Assembly: GCA_037178625.1 (NCBI GenBank)
Contig: CM074132.1
Span: 1,550,001-1,614,000, forward strand
Length of the DNA stretch: 64,000 nucleotides
From: Skeletonema tropicum
Lineage: Eukaryota; Bacillariophyta; Thalassiosirophyceae; Thalassiosirales; Thalassiosiraceae
Direction of reading: 5' to 3'
In this document: one piece after another, positions 40,871 through 51,961 of the stretch
Position numbering within the stretch: position 1 is the first letter of the stretch
How the letters are laid out: every line of letters begins with the position of its first letter
Program-made: the position numbers and the translations under genes
Notes under the pieces: model-generated
Databases searched by the model: none
The model's input: only the letters and a program-made list of their open reading frames with translations
Told to the model about the DNA's origin: nothing

Positions 40871-43281
40871 CTTACTTCGGTGCGGGATAAATCGGCTTCC
40901 CAAAAAAAAATTTAAAGCTAGGCGCGCATGTTCACTGTAGGTCACATATTTTCCATACTAACTTAAAAAACATGTATTTTAAACTGACGAGGCCTTGAGT
41001 GTGGATGAGAACTCCTCCATCAGCACCCGGCACCTCGCTGTACTCACCATGATCGACAGGCCCAATAGGGCCTTCATTGACAGCCCCAGAGTTGTTGCCG
41101 ACTCCAAACCAAAGGTACCTTCTGTCAGCGGACTACAGCAGCAGAGCATATTGTGTTGTCGGTTTATGAAATAAAGTTTTTGCCTCCTTAATTCGCATAA
41201 CTTTGTGCGTGCAGCGCTGACCGATGAAGTGCCTCTACTTCTGATTACTCCTTCAGAGTTCAGATACACGATGATAATAGATGTGATTTCTTCGTAAATC
41301 TATATCGATTATTTATTTATTCCTATTTTTCCGTGTATAGAATTATTCGTCATTGGTCGGATACTCAATTGCACTCATGTCTTCAAAAGCCTTACCAAAC
41401 TTGTTGTACCTCTCCTTCTCTTCATCGGTGAAGTTGTCGTAGTCTGTGTCATCAACGTCACCTGCAATGATTTGTAGCTCATCAAAGTCAAGATATTCAC
41501 TGATGTCGTAATCATCAACATTTGGAAGATCGTACTTTAGCTTCTGCATCTTGTCTATATCGACTCCTTCAATCACCTCGCACACCTTGACACCGACCAC
41601 CTTCCGACTTGGAGCTTCCATTGTCGCCAGATTGGGCGTGTAATTTTCATCATCTTCCATCAGTGGCTGGGTTACCTTCCTGACACCATAGCTCAGTCCA
41701 TTCTTCTCCTTAACAAAGTCGTCTCCTCCATTGCACTCAAGGATAGCTGCCGCTATTTGCGTCTGATGGATGAACAACCGAGCGATCTTCTCCACTGGAT
41801 ACTGATCCCAACCTTTCTGAAGTAGTTCCCATAGCTTTTCAGTTGGCAAGTAAAGGCCGCGGTTGTTGAGTCCTTGCATAGCAGTGACAATCTTTGCGAG
41901 AGAGGGGAAGAGGCCAGCATCGCACGCATTTGTAAGAGGACTGTTCGGCGGCTGCACTTTCCATAGCCACCCCCTTTCATCGTTTCTCTGTTTGATCTCC
42001 GTCCGAAGTCCCTTCTCCACGTGTGGTGTTGCATTGTCCCATCCATCTCTGATCACGACTCTTTTTCCAGTCTCCACTTCAATCTTCTGAGCAAGCTCAT
42101 GCAACGCCGGCGTGTATTCATTCCGTACCCATTCCGCCAAATTAAACTTCTTCTCTCCACCCTTCTCACTCCGACTTCCACAGATCTCCCAGTTTTCAAA
42201 GTAGTACTCTCCTTTCTTGCGAAGCATATTCTCTGCAATATGTGGATAATTGTACGTCCCATCCTCATTGTACACACGCTTGTACGAGTCCTTCTGTGCT
42301 TTTACCATCCCGCCGCATCGAGTCATCAAGATCTTGTGCCCTGTGCCACCGCTCCTCATGTCATTATTTGTCGGTGCGAAGCCAACAACACAAATGACAA
42401 GCAACTTATCAGTGTTGTTTTTGTGGTGAATGCGGTGGAAAACAGGAGCACATCCGAAAAATGGAACAACTTTATTGTGCCTCCGGATAACCAAGGAATA
42501 AAATTCTGATCTGCGGTGAGTTGTCCTGACACATCACGTTTGGTGCCGTTATCCCGCAAACGAGCGTCATGCCATCTCGCCCAACCACACGGTTGCTTTT
42601 TCTTGCCCCACTCCAACATAGAAATAAGTGGGTGTGGTTTGTTGCTGTATTTTGGGTCCCAACCAGAACATTGTTGGATGACTTGATAAGTTGTCAGTAA
42701 TGAAAAGTTGCTATCGTTTGCAGCAACGGTCGTTGCATCGGCACCAACTGTATTATTTGGAGATGGTAGCCGCTCACCCTGAGGCCGAATATAATTGTGA
42801 GACAGTAGAGATGGTCCTGTTGCAGCATCATCATTAATATTTCCCCGACGACGTGCGGAGGTGACAAGAGGATTACTACTCTGGATACGCCGTGGATGAA
42901 CGTTTTTTTCAAGGCGGCCGCCAACGGTGAGGTTGATGTCAAATGTTCCATCAGTATGGACACGGGAGACATAGCCAGTCCCCCCTTCACTATCAGGGCA
43001 ATTGTATCTCCTCTCCCCTTAGATCGTCAGAAGGGCGCCGACGGTCACTACGGATGGTATCGATGAAAGAGCGTAGAGGCAGCATGTTTCGGCTGTAGTA
43101 CATAACGGTTTGTTGTCATCGTCTTTTTGACAAGTGCAGATTTGAAATTTGAATCAGCCACACTGGAGGTCAAAAACATATTCTAAATAATTTTTTATTT
43201 TATTAGACAGTTTACGTGTGGAGTACAGGCCTAGCTTTCAAAAAAATTTTGGGAGGCCGATTTATCGTGCTCCGAAGGAAG
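40871..43281. mobile_element. Tc1/mariner-type element, about 2.4 kb, TA target duplication
   Basis: Ends are imperfect inverted repeats of about 52 bp (CTTACTTCGG..GATAAATCGG at 40871 and the complement of CTTCCTTCGG..GATAAATCGG ending 43281). It is flanked by TA on both sides (40869-40870, 43282-43283), and the uninterrupted TA is visible in the tandem unit at 40653-40654. It encodes a broken mariner-type transposase on the minus strand. TIR divergence of roughly 20 percent and the frameshift mean an old, immobile copy. Confidence 0.88.
41343..43015 (-). pseudogene. frameshifted Tc1/mariner transposase
   Basis: Minus strand. The N-terminal part is open from about 43015 to 42480 in one frame (GTGYVSRVHTDGTFDINLTV ... 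GWDPKYSNKPHP). The C-terminal part is open from 42494 to 41343 in another, so at least one frameshift lies near 42480. Visible DDE features: RDGWDNATPH (second catalytic D) and PPNSPLTNACDAGLFPSLAK (third catalytic D in the N..D..LF.SL context), as in IS630/Tc1/mariner enzymes. The first catalytic D falls in the frameshift zone and is not recognisable. The tail is very acidic. Non-functional. Confidence 0.8.
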
Positions 43282-43370
43282 TACTGAAGTTCAGGTTAGG
43301 CCAAGGTTATTGTCAAAAACTTGGCAGGCCAAAAGACTCATCGGGTCCCGAATGCAAGCCTTCTCAAGGG

Positions 43371-44093
43371 TAAGTAAATCCTTTGATGTACACGATCTCA
43401 TCCACCTTCGATTGCACTACCTACAAGCTACAAGTAAGTAGCCCTTCTTTAGCAGGCCGATGCGACAATAGTTGAACACGCACAATCAAGTAGGAGTATT
43501 TGATTTCCTAAGGCCTAAGTATATCTGAAGATGGCCGTGTCGATCTACAGTAGGAATTAATAAGTATGCCCCCATGAGTACTCAATTCGGCCAAGTCAAG
43601 TCACGCATCAACCTATCGTCTAGACTGGGCGCACGAGTAAATAGGGTCTACCCCGTGCGTACTACAAAAAAAGCAGCTTCTATATTTTTTGTCATTACCG
43701 TTTTAGTATATACCTACTAATAATTCCTATGCGCATTGTTGAAGAAAGTCAAACACACATCAAGACTCACGAACAAACCAATATATGTACCTATAACAAT
43801 ATATGCAGAGTCCCTCTGAAGAGGACTCCCATTTATGACAGAAGACCCTATGTAGTATTGGATTCTGCCACACTGCATTTGAGTGGTGGATTCAGAATCT
43901 GTGGCACTCAGCTAGTCGTGGTTTTTCAAGTTTAGTTAAACCGGTATTTGCAAAATCTTACTCGGACATTTCCAGAAGACAGGTTCATATACAAAATCTC
44001 AGAGCTGGCCAAGGGTTTAGAAGAACTCAAGTCTAATTTCGGCAATTTAATTGAAGGTAGAGTATTTCCTGGGCGGGAGTTCTTTCTTAATTA
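43371..44093. other. intergenic between two transposons, no gene seen
   Basis: No coding signal. A short imperfect inverted repeat around ATTCTGCCACACTGCATTTG / GATTCAGAATCTGTGGCA (43861-43910) is the only local structure. Confidence 0.4.
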
Positions 44094-44097
44094 TTAA

Positions 44098-45639
44098 CCG
44101 TAGTCCAGCCCAAAATGGAGGTGAAAATGGGAGCAAAAATAGCACTTTTCAGCACATTAGTAGGAGGGTTCCAGTGGACTTATAGCTCGTGCCGGCACAT
44201 CAAATTTTGGCTAATACCATCGCCTAAAATGTTTGAGTTCATATTTGGCCACTACAGTGCCATAAGTGCCTTTGGTAGGGCATGGCATGATCATGATCGA
44301 CGTGTTTTTGACTTCAACAAAATTGGCTGATTTTTTGCTCCCAAATGGAGGTGAAAAAAATGAATTGATTCCTACGTCAATATTCTACAGAGGCCCCTTC
44401 ACTCTCGCCGTTTTCCCTCCCGCCTCCAATTCTGAGCTCAAAAGGATGCTCTCCATGATGACCTCTGCTCCTACACCCCCAACGCCACACACGAAACGAA
44501 TACACCTATGCTGTGATTAATATCCCGAAGTTAATACCATCGGCTAGGTGTTCCTAACGGGGATTGTTTGATATCATCGTCTGTGAAGAGAAATAATACG
44601 CATCATTAAGTGCATAAAATCATCATATTACAATCAATTCACCTCTACTTTGGCCATGTCAGGAATGATACACAGAATAATACCCATCCAATTCACTCAA
44701 CACATATACATGATGGTTTTGGGTGATCTTGAGCTACTTAAAATGATTAATTCCTCTCTATTTTATTATGATGTGCCCTATTTTTGATTGTTATGAACTC
44801 AATTCCTTAACATAGTGTTTGGGGAAGGTCTATCGCATTATAAACCAGGAATATCACACCATTTGCCACTTACTATATGGCAGGGACGAGAGGTGACGTT
44901 TGATGACTCCATTGCATCGATTGTTGCCCCACACACAGCGGCCAAGTTGGTGATCGGCATGCTCTCCATACACATGCCGCTGCGCAGCGAATACGTGATG
45001 CTCTAAATTCTCTGTGCAATGCAGCGACCACCAAGTCACCATGACTTCGGTATAGGTATATAGTATCGATTGTTATTGCGTGGTGGCGTCGTATTTGCGT
45101 CGGTGTGAATATATGAGGCCGGTTCTGGTGATGTCGAATGTGTTGATTTTACATGTATTGTGTTCACGTCGTTATACTGCCGCATCCGTTGATATTCAGG
45201 CCCCGCCGACCTCAAAAATGGATTCAGCACAAAATTTTGGGGCACATAGTGTGTTGGAGTTGTTGCTATTGTTCATTCATGGCCAATAATGCCATGTGAT
45301 GCGTCATGGTGGGGATGCTTTTTGTGAGATGTGTGATTTTTGATTCAAAATCGCCTCGTCAGCCGCCCACCGACACCGATGCAACTGATTTGACACCCCT
45401 ACTATCTCGGCGAGTGGATGGATTGTGACCAACCCAAGTTGCAGATGCACTCTAAACTAACCAAATGGAATAATATTGGCCTTTGAACGGAGGAGATCGG
45501 CGTAGTATTGGTGTAGTAATGGCTGCACTCCGCCGAGACGATTTTCACCTCCAAATGGGAGCAAAAAATTTTGAGGGAGAGCGCGGTTGGAGGCAAAATC
45601 GATTTTTACCTCCAAATGGAGGTGAAAATTGGACTACGG
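44098..45639. mobile_element. TTAA-flanked non-autonomous element (piggyBac- or Kolobok-like)
   Basis: The ends CCGTAGTCCA (44098-44107) and TGGACTACGG (45630-45639) are inverted, flanked by TTAA at 44094-44097 and 45640-45643. TTAA duplication is specific to piggyBac and Kolobok elements. Just inside both ends and in the body lies a palindromic motif built on TTTTCACCTCCAAATGGAGG (about 44112, 44341, 45543, 45607), a candidate transposase-binding array. It is 1,542 bp with no open frame resembling a transposase. The TIR is short, so the call depends on the TTAA plus subterminal repeats. Confidence 0.6.
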
Positions 45640-45643
45640 TTAA

Positions 45644-46544
45644 CTTTTGACATCGCGTTCATTCCTAAATCTTGTTCGTTCCCGCTTCTTCATAAGTATG
45701 GTAGGATTCGGCTTGAGACCGCATGCTTCCAACTTATTCGCCACCGAGAGGCACTGTTGCATGTCATCGGATGTACAATACATAATTGATTCGTGATAGA
45801 AGATGGTCTTCTGTTTCACGAGGCTGATCTGTGTTACATATGTATTTACATATATAATACATATCTCAAGAGGACAACATTCACGATCAGAGGGAGAATG
45901 ACCAAACTTGTATCTCTGTCTGAACGGTTTTTAAAGAGGTTCTTAAAAACGTCTTTTCTGTCTTAACGGTTCTTGCCCTATTGTGGTGTGGCCTCATCAC
46001 AGCCTCATCACGCACATGCTACCGCCCGAAAAAAATGCGTTCGCATTTAGGTCCCGAGTTGGAACTCGTGAATCCACCATTTTTACTAGCGAACCTCACA
46101 CAAAACTCCCCACAAAACTACTCACTCCCAACAACCATGTCAACAAACCTACTCCACAGCCTGATAAAGAGTCATGGTAGGATTGTAACACCATCAACCA
46201 GCCATTATATGACAGCCCATATTATTAGCTTTCTATAGAGCCACTGGTCAGCATTTCAACTACTATATTCGCCATGCAGTAGTTGCGCAACATTGGACAT
46301 GTGGCGTCAGGAGGCGATTTTTGTTAGTGATTTTTACATGGTAAAAATGACGAAATCGCTACTATGTTATCTCCACTATCCACTAGTAATAGATATAAAT
46401 TGTTCAATTAAGGAATAATCATATTCGGATAGACTTCAGTTTGGCATCCTCAATCGCCGTTTTTGTCGAAGGTCTATTTTTGTGCCTGCTATAGTGGAGG
46501 TACTGACATGGTTGTTTGCTGCTTTTTGTTAGTGTTTGTTACTA
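45644..46544. other. intergenic, no gene seen
   Basis: No coding frame of interest. Near 45925-45980 a phrase of the form AACGGTT...TTAAA recurs twice, and GTGATTTTTACATGGTAAAAAT at 46325 is a small hairpin. Confidence 0.4.
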
Positions 46545-46763
46545 CAGTGAGGTCGCGATTGTTGCATGGTACCCAACAGGCGAGGGCCAGCTTATCATGC
46601 AGGAACTGCGCCCTGTCTCCAACCATGCAACTTTGAAAAGTACAAGTATGCAGTATTACTAGTAAATAACGGACGACGGACAGGACCATGACAGCCTTCC
46701 GAGTAATGCAGCAACTGCGACCATGCAACTCACAGAAACCATGCAACAATCGCGACCTCACTG
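46545..46763. mobile_element. 219-bp TA-flanked MITE (mariner-like)
   Basis: Perfect 26-bp inverted ends (CAGTGAGGTCGCGATTGTTG.. at 46545; complement ending 46763) with TA on both sides (46543-46544, 46764-46765). CAGT-starting TIRs with TA duplication are typical of Tc1/mariner MITEs. The interior repeats ACCATGCAACT and GCAACTGCG, parts of the TIR sequence. Too short to encode protein. Confidence 0.8.
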
Positions 46764-46765
46764 TA

Positions 46766-47739
46766 TTCGCATTTTTTTCCCATTCGCATTTTTTTTGCGC
46801 GGTAGCATGGCACCGGCCATCATCTTTTTCGGTCGTCGTCACCACAAGGGAACGTTGCGGCGCCGGTATTCCTTCTGTTGGGGTTTGTATACATGCTGAA
46901 TTCGATAATCGCCGCTCAGTTGCATTTAATCGTCGATGATCGACAAATCAAATGATTTGGATAGCCAACACACGGTACAGCAGGCAGCAGAAGTGAACAA
47001 TAAAGTATTATGGATAATTCATTCCGGCTTGTGGAATGGGCACAACTATCGATGTTATGATGCGTCAACACGTCGTTTTCAGAATGGCAACTCACAACTT
47101 CACTTATTATTTCTGCAAATATGGAGAAGATTAGTGTTGTTTCATGTTTAAATATTTGATAGTGGCGGAAATAGTGCGAAGTGAGGGGCAGTGGGAAGTA
47201 CTGAGTGGGAAGTACCCCGTAATCATGCAGTGGAGTGAATTCTGAATGATATCTACTGGTGGGGGATAAATGTGAAATTTGTTTACTGCGCTGAAACAAC
47301 GCTCATTTGATTATCATATCTCATAATCGCCCATCGAATCGATCACAATTATATCAAATACAATAAGGCACAGTGCAATATATGCAGTTCACTATTCAAA
47401 GATTTACCTTCCTTCCAGCACGTTTCAACTCTAAAGTAGCGGGAATATCACGCCATCGAGGGCAAAGTATCAGTTGAAATCATAGTAATAGCACGCCCAT
47501 GATATCTGCTGATGTCGGCGATCATTGGTTCTGGATATAGAAGCATCCTGTGTTGTGCGTAGGCTGCTATTGCAGTGGACACCATGGTAGACATGGTCAA
47601 GATCTGCTGGTGGTATCTGGTCTACGCGTATATTAGCTAGAGTATTACGTACTTATTTACTCTTTCTTAACCAGGTTTAGCCCTTCCCGCCATTTCCTAC
47701 CGCGGGTAGAACTACGCACAAAAAACCGTACGTAGTATG
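46766..47739. other. intergenic, no gene seen
   Basis: Poly-T patches at 46771-46796. No supportable gene. Confidence 0.4.
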
Positions 47740-47747
47740 ATGTAGGC

Positions 47748-49161
47748 AGGAGGGGTGGCCTCAACCTGTCCGCGAAATCGTTACATGTGTAACTGCTGGC
47801 TTCCTCGCTGATGACGTAGGAATTTAATTCCTACGTAAACTTGTACTAGGATCTGTAACATCGGGTTACATGGGTAGGGAGGCTGAACCTCTACGAAAAG
47901 TCTAACATGAAATAACCCCATTATTAATGAACTCAACCAATTACATGCAACTTTCCAACTACATCGAGAATCAAATTCTCTCCAATACGCTTTGCAACCT
48001 CTTCCTTGTTGTAATCTGCATCATATAATTCGACATCTTCATACTCACCAACTTCATTCTTCCGGAGCATTCGAATGTCTACCTTGTATGGCTTTGCTTC
48101 TTTCCCCCACTTCTTACTAGACGATTGACTTATCATCCACTTGTTGTAATGTTTATCATGAATCACCATGACACGAAATGGTCGTTGCACCGTAGTAGCG
48201 TTTGCTCCATTTCCAATCTTCACGTTTGCAATAATAACAACATCCCTCTCGATGAGAATATCCTCAGCAACTACTTCACCATCTTCATTTGATTTAATAC
48301 GTTCGGGCGGAGAAGCTATCCAACGCTGCACCAATGATTTCACTTTCCTTTCTTTGCTTGTAGAACCCATAACATGTTCTGTGCAAGCAAGGCTTGCACT
48401 TGCAGTCAGTACACAATCCTGCAACTCTTCTATTGAAGTGGAAACAATCATACTGCGGAAGCTCGACATCAACTTTTCTGCGTGGCTCTTTGAACCTGCG
48501 ATTGTAGAAGTGAAGGGCGTTTGATCCTCAGCTGTCAATTCATCATCACCCCCCAGTACAATAATATCATTATCATCCTTTCCCTTCTTCCCACTGTCAT
48601 TAGCCTTCGTCATTTCTTCACCGAAGCGCTTAATGCGATCTTCTATCAGCTCAGCAAAATCATCCTTACCTTCATCATTGTCGTCATCTTGCATCGCTCC
48701 AGCCGAATTGTCAGCATTCCCCTGAACATCTTCGTAAGTAAATGTGCGGGGAAGGTAGCGGATTAGTTCATCTCTCAGATCAATACGGGAAGAGAATGAT
48801 CTACAGAAGGGTGATATTTCATTGTTTAATACACCAAGTACATCAAACAACTTCCTCATGTATTTGGATGAGAATGTAATAATTTTCGACACAGTTTCCC
48901 ACATCTGCTGCGCAACATAATCACCATCATCCGAAATAATAACAGTCCCCCTCATCATCGTATCATCACTGGGCGCTAGAGTGTGGTGGCTCGGGAAACT
49001 TGTCAGCCAAATCGTTACATGTGTAACTCTCAGATGTCTCGTGGCTGCCACACTATTAGCAAAAATGGTTACAGGAGTAACTGTCCGATGTCTCGTGGCT
49101 GACAACTTGGTTACTTAGCGGAATTAGTATGGTTCTACGTACGAGGCCACCCCTCCTACAT
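47748..49161. mobile_element. probable DNA transposon carrying one minus-strand ORF
   Basis: AGGAGGGGTGGCCTC at 47748-47762 is repeated inverted at 49143-49157. The 8-mer ATGTAGGC abuts the left end (47740-47747) and recurs at 49162-49169, four bases beyond the right TIR match, as expected of an 8-bp TSD with a slightly longer right end. Just inside both ends lie copies of AAATCGTTACATGTGTAACT (47779 and 49011), with a third weaker copy at about 49060. The 341-aa ORF is enclosed. Element class is not certain. Confidence 0.55.
47933..48958 (-). CDS. uncharacterised protein encoded inside a probable transposon
   Basis: 341 aa from ATG 48958 (MMRGTVIISDDGDY). The frame extends upstream to 49105, but that part is translated subterminal repeat (ATRHRTVTPVTIF / ATRHLRVTHVTIW) and so unlikely to be coding. 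There is an acidic central linker (DDDNDEGKDD), a helical segment with two Cys (DCVLTASASLACTEH), and a C-terminal half with beta character: RPFRVMVIHDKHYNKWMIS, KWGKEAKPYKVDIRM, EVGEYEDVELYDADY. The 'F/YRVM.I..KHYNKW' phrase looks like a conserved module of repeat-encoded diatom proteins, but I cannot name it. No DDE triad is evident. It may be a cargo or regulatory ORF of the element. Confidence 0.5.
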   Translation of the reverse strand: MMRGTVIISDDGDYVAQQMWETVSKIITFSSKYMRKLFDVLGVLNNEISPFCRSFSSRIDLRDELIRYLPRTFTYEDVQGNADNSAGAMQDDDNDEGKDDFAELIEDRIKRFGEEMTKANDSGKKGKDDNDIIVLGGDDELTAEDQTPFTSTIAGSKSHAEKLMSSFRSMIVSTSIEELQDCVLTASASLACTEHVMGSTSKERKVKSLVQRWIASPPERIKSNEDGEVVAEDILIERDVVIIANVKIGNGANATTVQRPFRVMVIHDKHYNKWMISQSSSKKWGKEAKPYKVDIRMLRKNEVGEYEDVELYDADYNKEEVAKRIGENLILDVVGKLHVIG

Positions 49162-49292
49162 ATGTAGGCTACATCCTCATCGCAAGCACAGCATGCATCG
49201 TTAAGTTCTTATGATTTGAAAGTGATGATACAATATTTTTCAACTTCGGACGTAACTGTAGTTGGCGACCAACATACTCATTGTGCCAAAGC

Positions 49293-51930
49293 ATGAAAAT
49301 TACTCGACAAATAGCAATGCCTACAAGAAAGCATGCCACAAATGCAGCAGGAAACTTCAACAGCGGCTGTCGCGACCAGTCACAATTTGCATCCAAATTC
49401 TCAATTTGTGGGTGCATCGCCAGTTTGGCCTTCCTAACATTCTTGGCTGCGGCGTGTCAATTGAATTACAAATTTACATTTACCCTGTGGGTAGCAGATC
49501 AAGAAAGAAGATCACTTATTTTCAACAAAGCAAATTATGATAAAAAATTGGAACGAAGCATAGACATCGATATTGATTGTGCAGACATTTTCTTAATTGC
49601 GTCTCAAACCGGTAAAGAAAGCAAAGATGATAGTAAACGAAGCAGCAACCAAAGTGCATTATTATGTCACTACGCAAAAACTTGCAAAGGTAGCGGATGG
49701 CCATCTAGAATATTATTACCATTATTGCTATGTCACGGGTTGGATGACTCCATTTTCAACAATGTCACTGGAATGAATGTCATGTCAAACTCAACAACCG
49801 CCTCTGCATCGTCGTCTCAATCATCAACAAAAATATCATCAATATCAACAGCACTTCTCGTGATACTCCTCTTTCCACCGCTTCTGCTCTATCTCCTACT
49901 TCTTTTCCGTCTCCTTGCTACCACTGCAGACAATTACTTCTCACCAGCATTAGAAACGTTTAGCTTTGAATTAGGTCTGCCACCACGCTTTGCGGGTGCG
50001 ACTTTATTAGCTCTGGGGAATGGCAGTCCTGATTTGGGGAGTACGGTGAATGCTATTTTATTGTGGAATGAGAAAGAGGCCGATGGTTTTGCTGCAGTAA
50101 ATGCTGCTGATAATATAGAAACACAAGGATGGACAATGAGTCTAGGTGACCTTATAGGTGGAGGAATGTTCGTTGGCACCATTGTGTGTGGCCTCCTTGT
50201 CAATGAATGCTCGGGCATACAATGTCGTGTCGCATTTTTACGTGATGTGTCAATGTATGCTTTATCAGTGGGGTATGTATGGCACATGCTGGAATCGAAA
50301 CGAGTCACTCAGGCGGATGCTTGGGGATTACTGGGAATTTATGTTGTTTATGTCGGCATTGTATTATGTGCTGACGTGTTCCACAAAAAGGTTACCATGG
50401 AAAGGATTAATTTGGAAGCGAAGGAACGGAGGAAGAGTATCAGCGTATTGAAGGCTTTAAGATTAAGTGAACTGTATGATGCAATGAGAGGTGACGATTC
50501 TAACCTGGGAGAGAGCACAGATGAGTTAACACCGATCATGTCCGCATCAAATTTGCCAAACTATGCCGATGAGGAAGAGGTCGCTGTTGATCGGGACGAT
50601 GACACGGTACCTGATATTACACTCTCGGGTTCAACATCGTTTGACAGACAAATCCCCCTGCCGCGGCTGTCCGTCACCGATAGATTTGCCATGCTAATGT
50701 CCAATTACGACCCGGCAAGCGTGAGGCACATCGGATCAAACAGCACGTTAACCGACGAAAGCAAAGACTCGGAGGTGGGCACGATATATAACAGGATTCT
50801 CGATATTCGCCATCCTCTAATTCGATCAGTTTCTCCTCCAACACTAGATTATTCTTCGACACATTCTCCTCCAGAAGAATCTGTAATAGTTAATGAAACT
50901 ATATTGGATCAGGTGGAAACCCCTCGACACAGCAATCTACCCTCGCCGCCTCCATCAGATACGTCCTCGGTTGCTTTGAAAGACAGAAGTTGGTCCTTCG
51001 AGCTATTGGTTGATGCATACGAAGAGCTCGTGTATCAGTCTCATCACTTTATAGAGAATTCTTTCAAAAACAATACTTCTACGTTGGAAAAGATTGTGAT
51101 AGGGTTGGAGCTGCCGTTTAGCATTGCTCGGGTGCTGACGATTCCGCTACCCGTTGAAGATCATTACTGTCGACCTATAGTTGCTTTATCAACTGCATGC
51201 TCACCATTGTGGATATTATATTATCGGGAAAAGGACTTCTTCACAGTTTCAGCAGTTTCATTCATATTGGTGGCATCGATAATAGCGTTGGCAGTCGTTC
51301 GATACGCTGACGAAAACAAGATGCCTCTTGTTGCTTGCATACCTCTATCACTGTACGGATTTTTAATTGCTGCCACTTGGATAGATAGTATTGGCAGTGC
51401 CCTAGTTGATTTGCTACAATTCTTTGGTACATTCCTACGGATCCCTCCAGGTATTTTAGGGATGACCGTGCTGGCAATTGGTAACTCGATGGGTGATTTG
51501 TCAAGTAATCTCGCCCTTGCAAAGAATGGGGTGAGTTTATTCATTGTTAGACTTCCATATATTATGTTGCGTACTTTAACCATCACTCAACTCTTGATTT
51601 CCTTTCTCCGCCCTCTGAATGTTGCAGCTACCAAACATGGCTACGACTGCAGTGTTTGCCGGTCCTGCTTTCAATCTACTAGTAGGTGTTGGTTGTGGCT
51701 TTCTTGCTTTACAACAAAAGCTCGACACTCCCGTAATTTCACCAGTAACGTTGAATACAAGTATACGTATCGGATTCACGTTCATTATAATCAACTGTCT
51801 CGCAATCTCACTCTGTGGGATGTCATGCCAGTGGCGAGTTCCAAAGAGATACAGTTATGTACTTTTCGGTTGGTATGCATTGTTCATCCTGTTTACCTTG
51901 AACTCGTTCATTGGTCAATTAATAGAATAG
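49293..51930 (+). CDS. cation/Ca2+ exchanger of the NCLX/CCX type
   Basis: Two exons: 49293-51530 and 51628-51930 (846 aa); intron GTGAGT...CAG, phase 0, rejoining LAKNG to LPNMATTAVFAGPAFNLLVG. The first in-frame ATG is 49293. An N-terminal hydrophobic segment (CIASLAFLTFLAA) precedes a Cys-containing soluble part. The alpha-1 repeat lies at about residue 230 (FAGATLLALGNGSPDLGSTV) and the alpha-2 repeat at about residue 715 (GMTVLAIGNSMGDLSSNLAL). These GNG.PD / GNS.GD motifs line the ion path in the K+-independent NCLX/CCX branch. A long acidic cytosolic loop (about 380-600) separates the two halves. It exchanges Ca2+ for Na+ or another cation across mitochondrial or other membranes. Its stop is 31 bp from the convergent ABC gene. 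Confidence 0.88.
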
Positions 51931-51961
51931 TAGAAGCGCTTCATATCTTACCACAGTTTTA

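Larger units (their letters stand above)
40569..43370 (+). repeat. two tandem host-repeat units, the second split by a mariner element
   Basis: Unit 1 (40569-40733) is continuous through ATTCGTACTGAAG and on into AGGCCAAGGTTATTGTCAAA. Unit 2 starts at about 40738, stops at ATTCGTA (40870) and resumes at TACTGAAGTTCAGG (43282), with the same following sequence. The pair gives the pre- and post-insertion states side by side. Confidence 0.85.

Noticed and set aside
40979..41269. 96-codon minus-strand frame inside the mariner element
   Set aside because: It lies between the transposase stop and the left TIR, has no motif and probably is non-coding element sequence.
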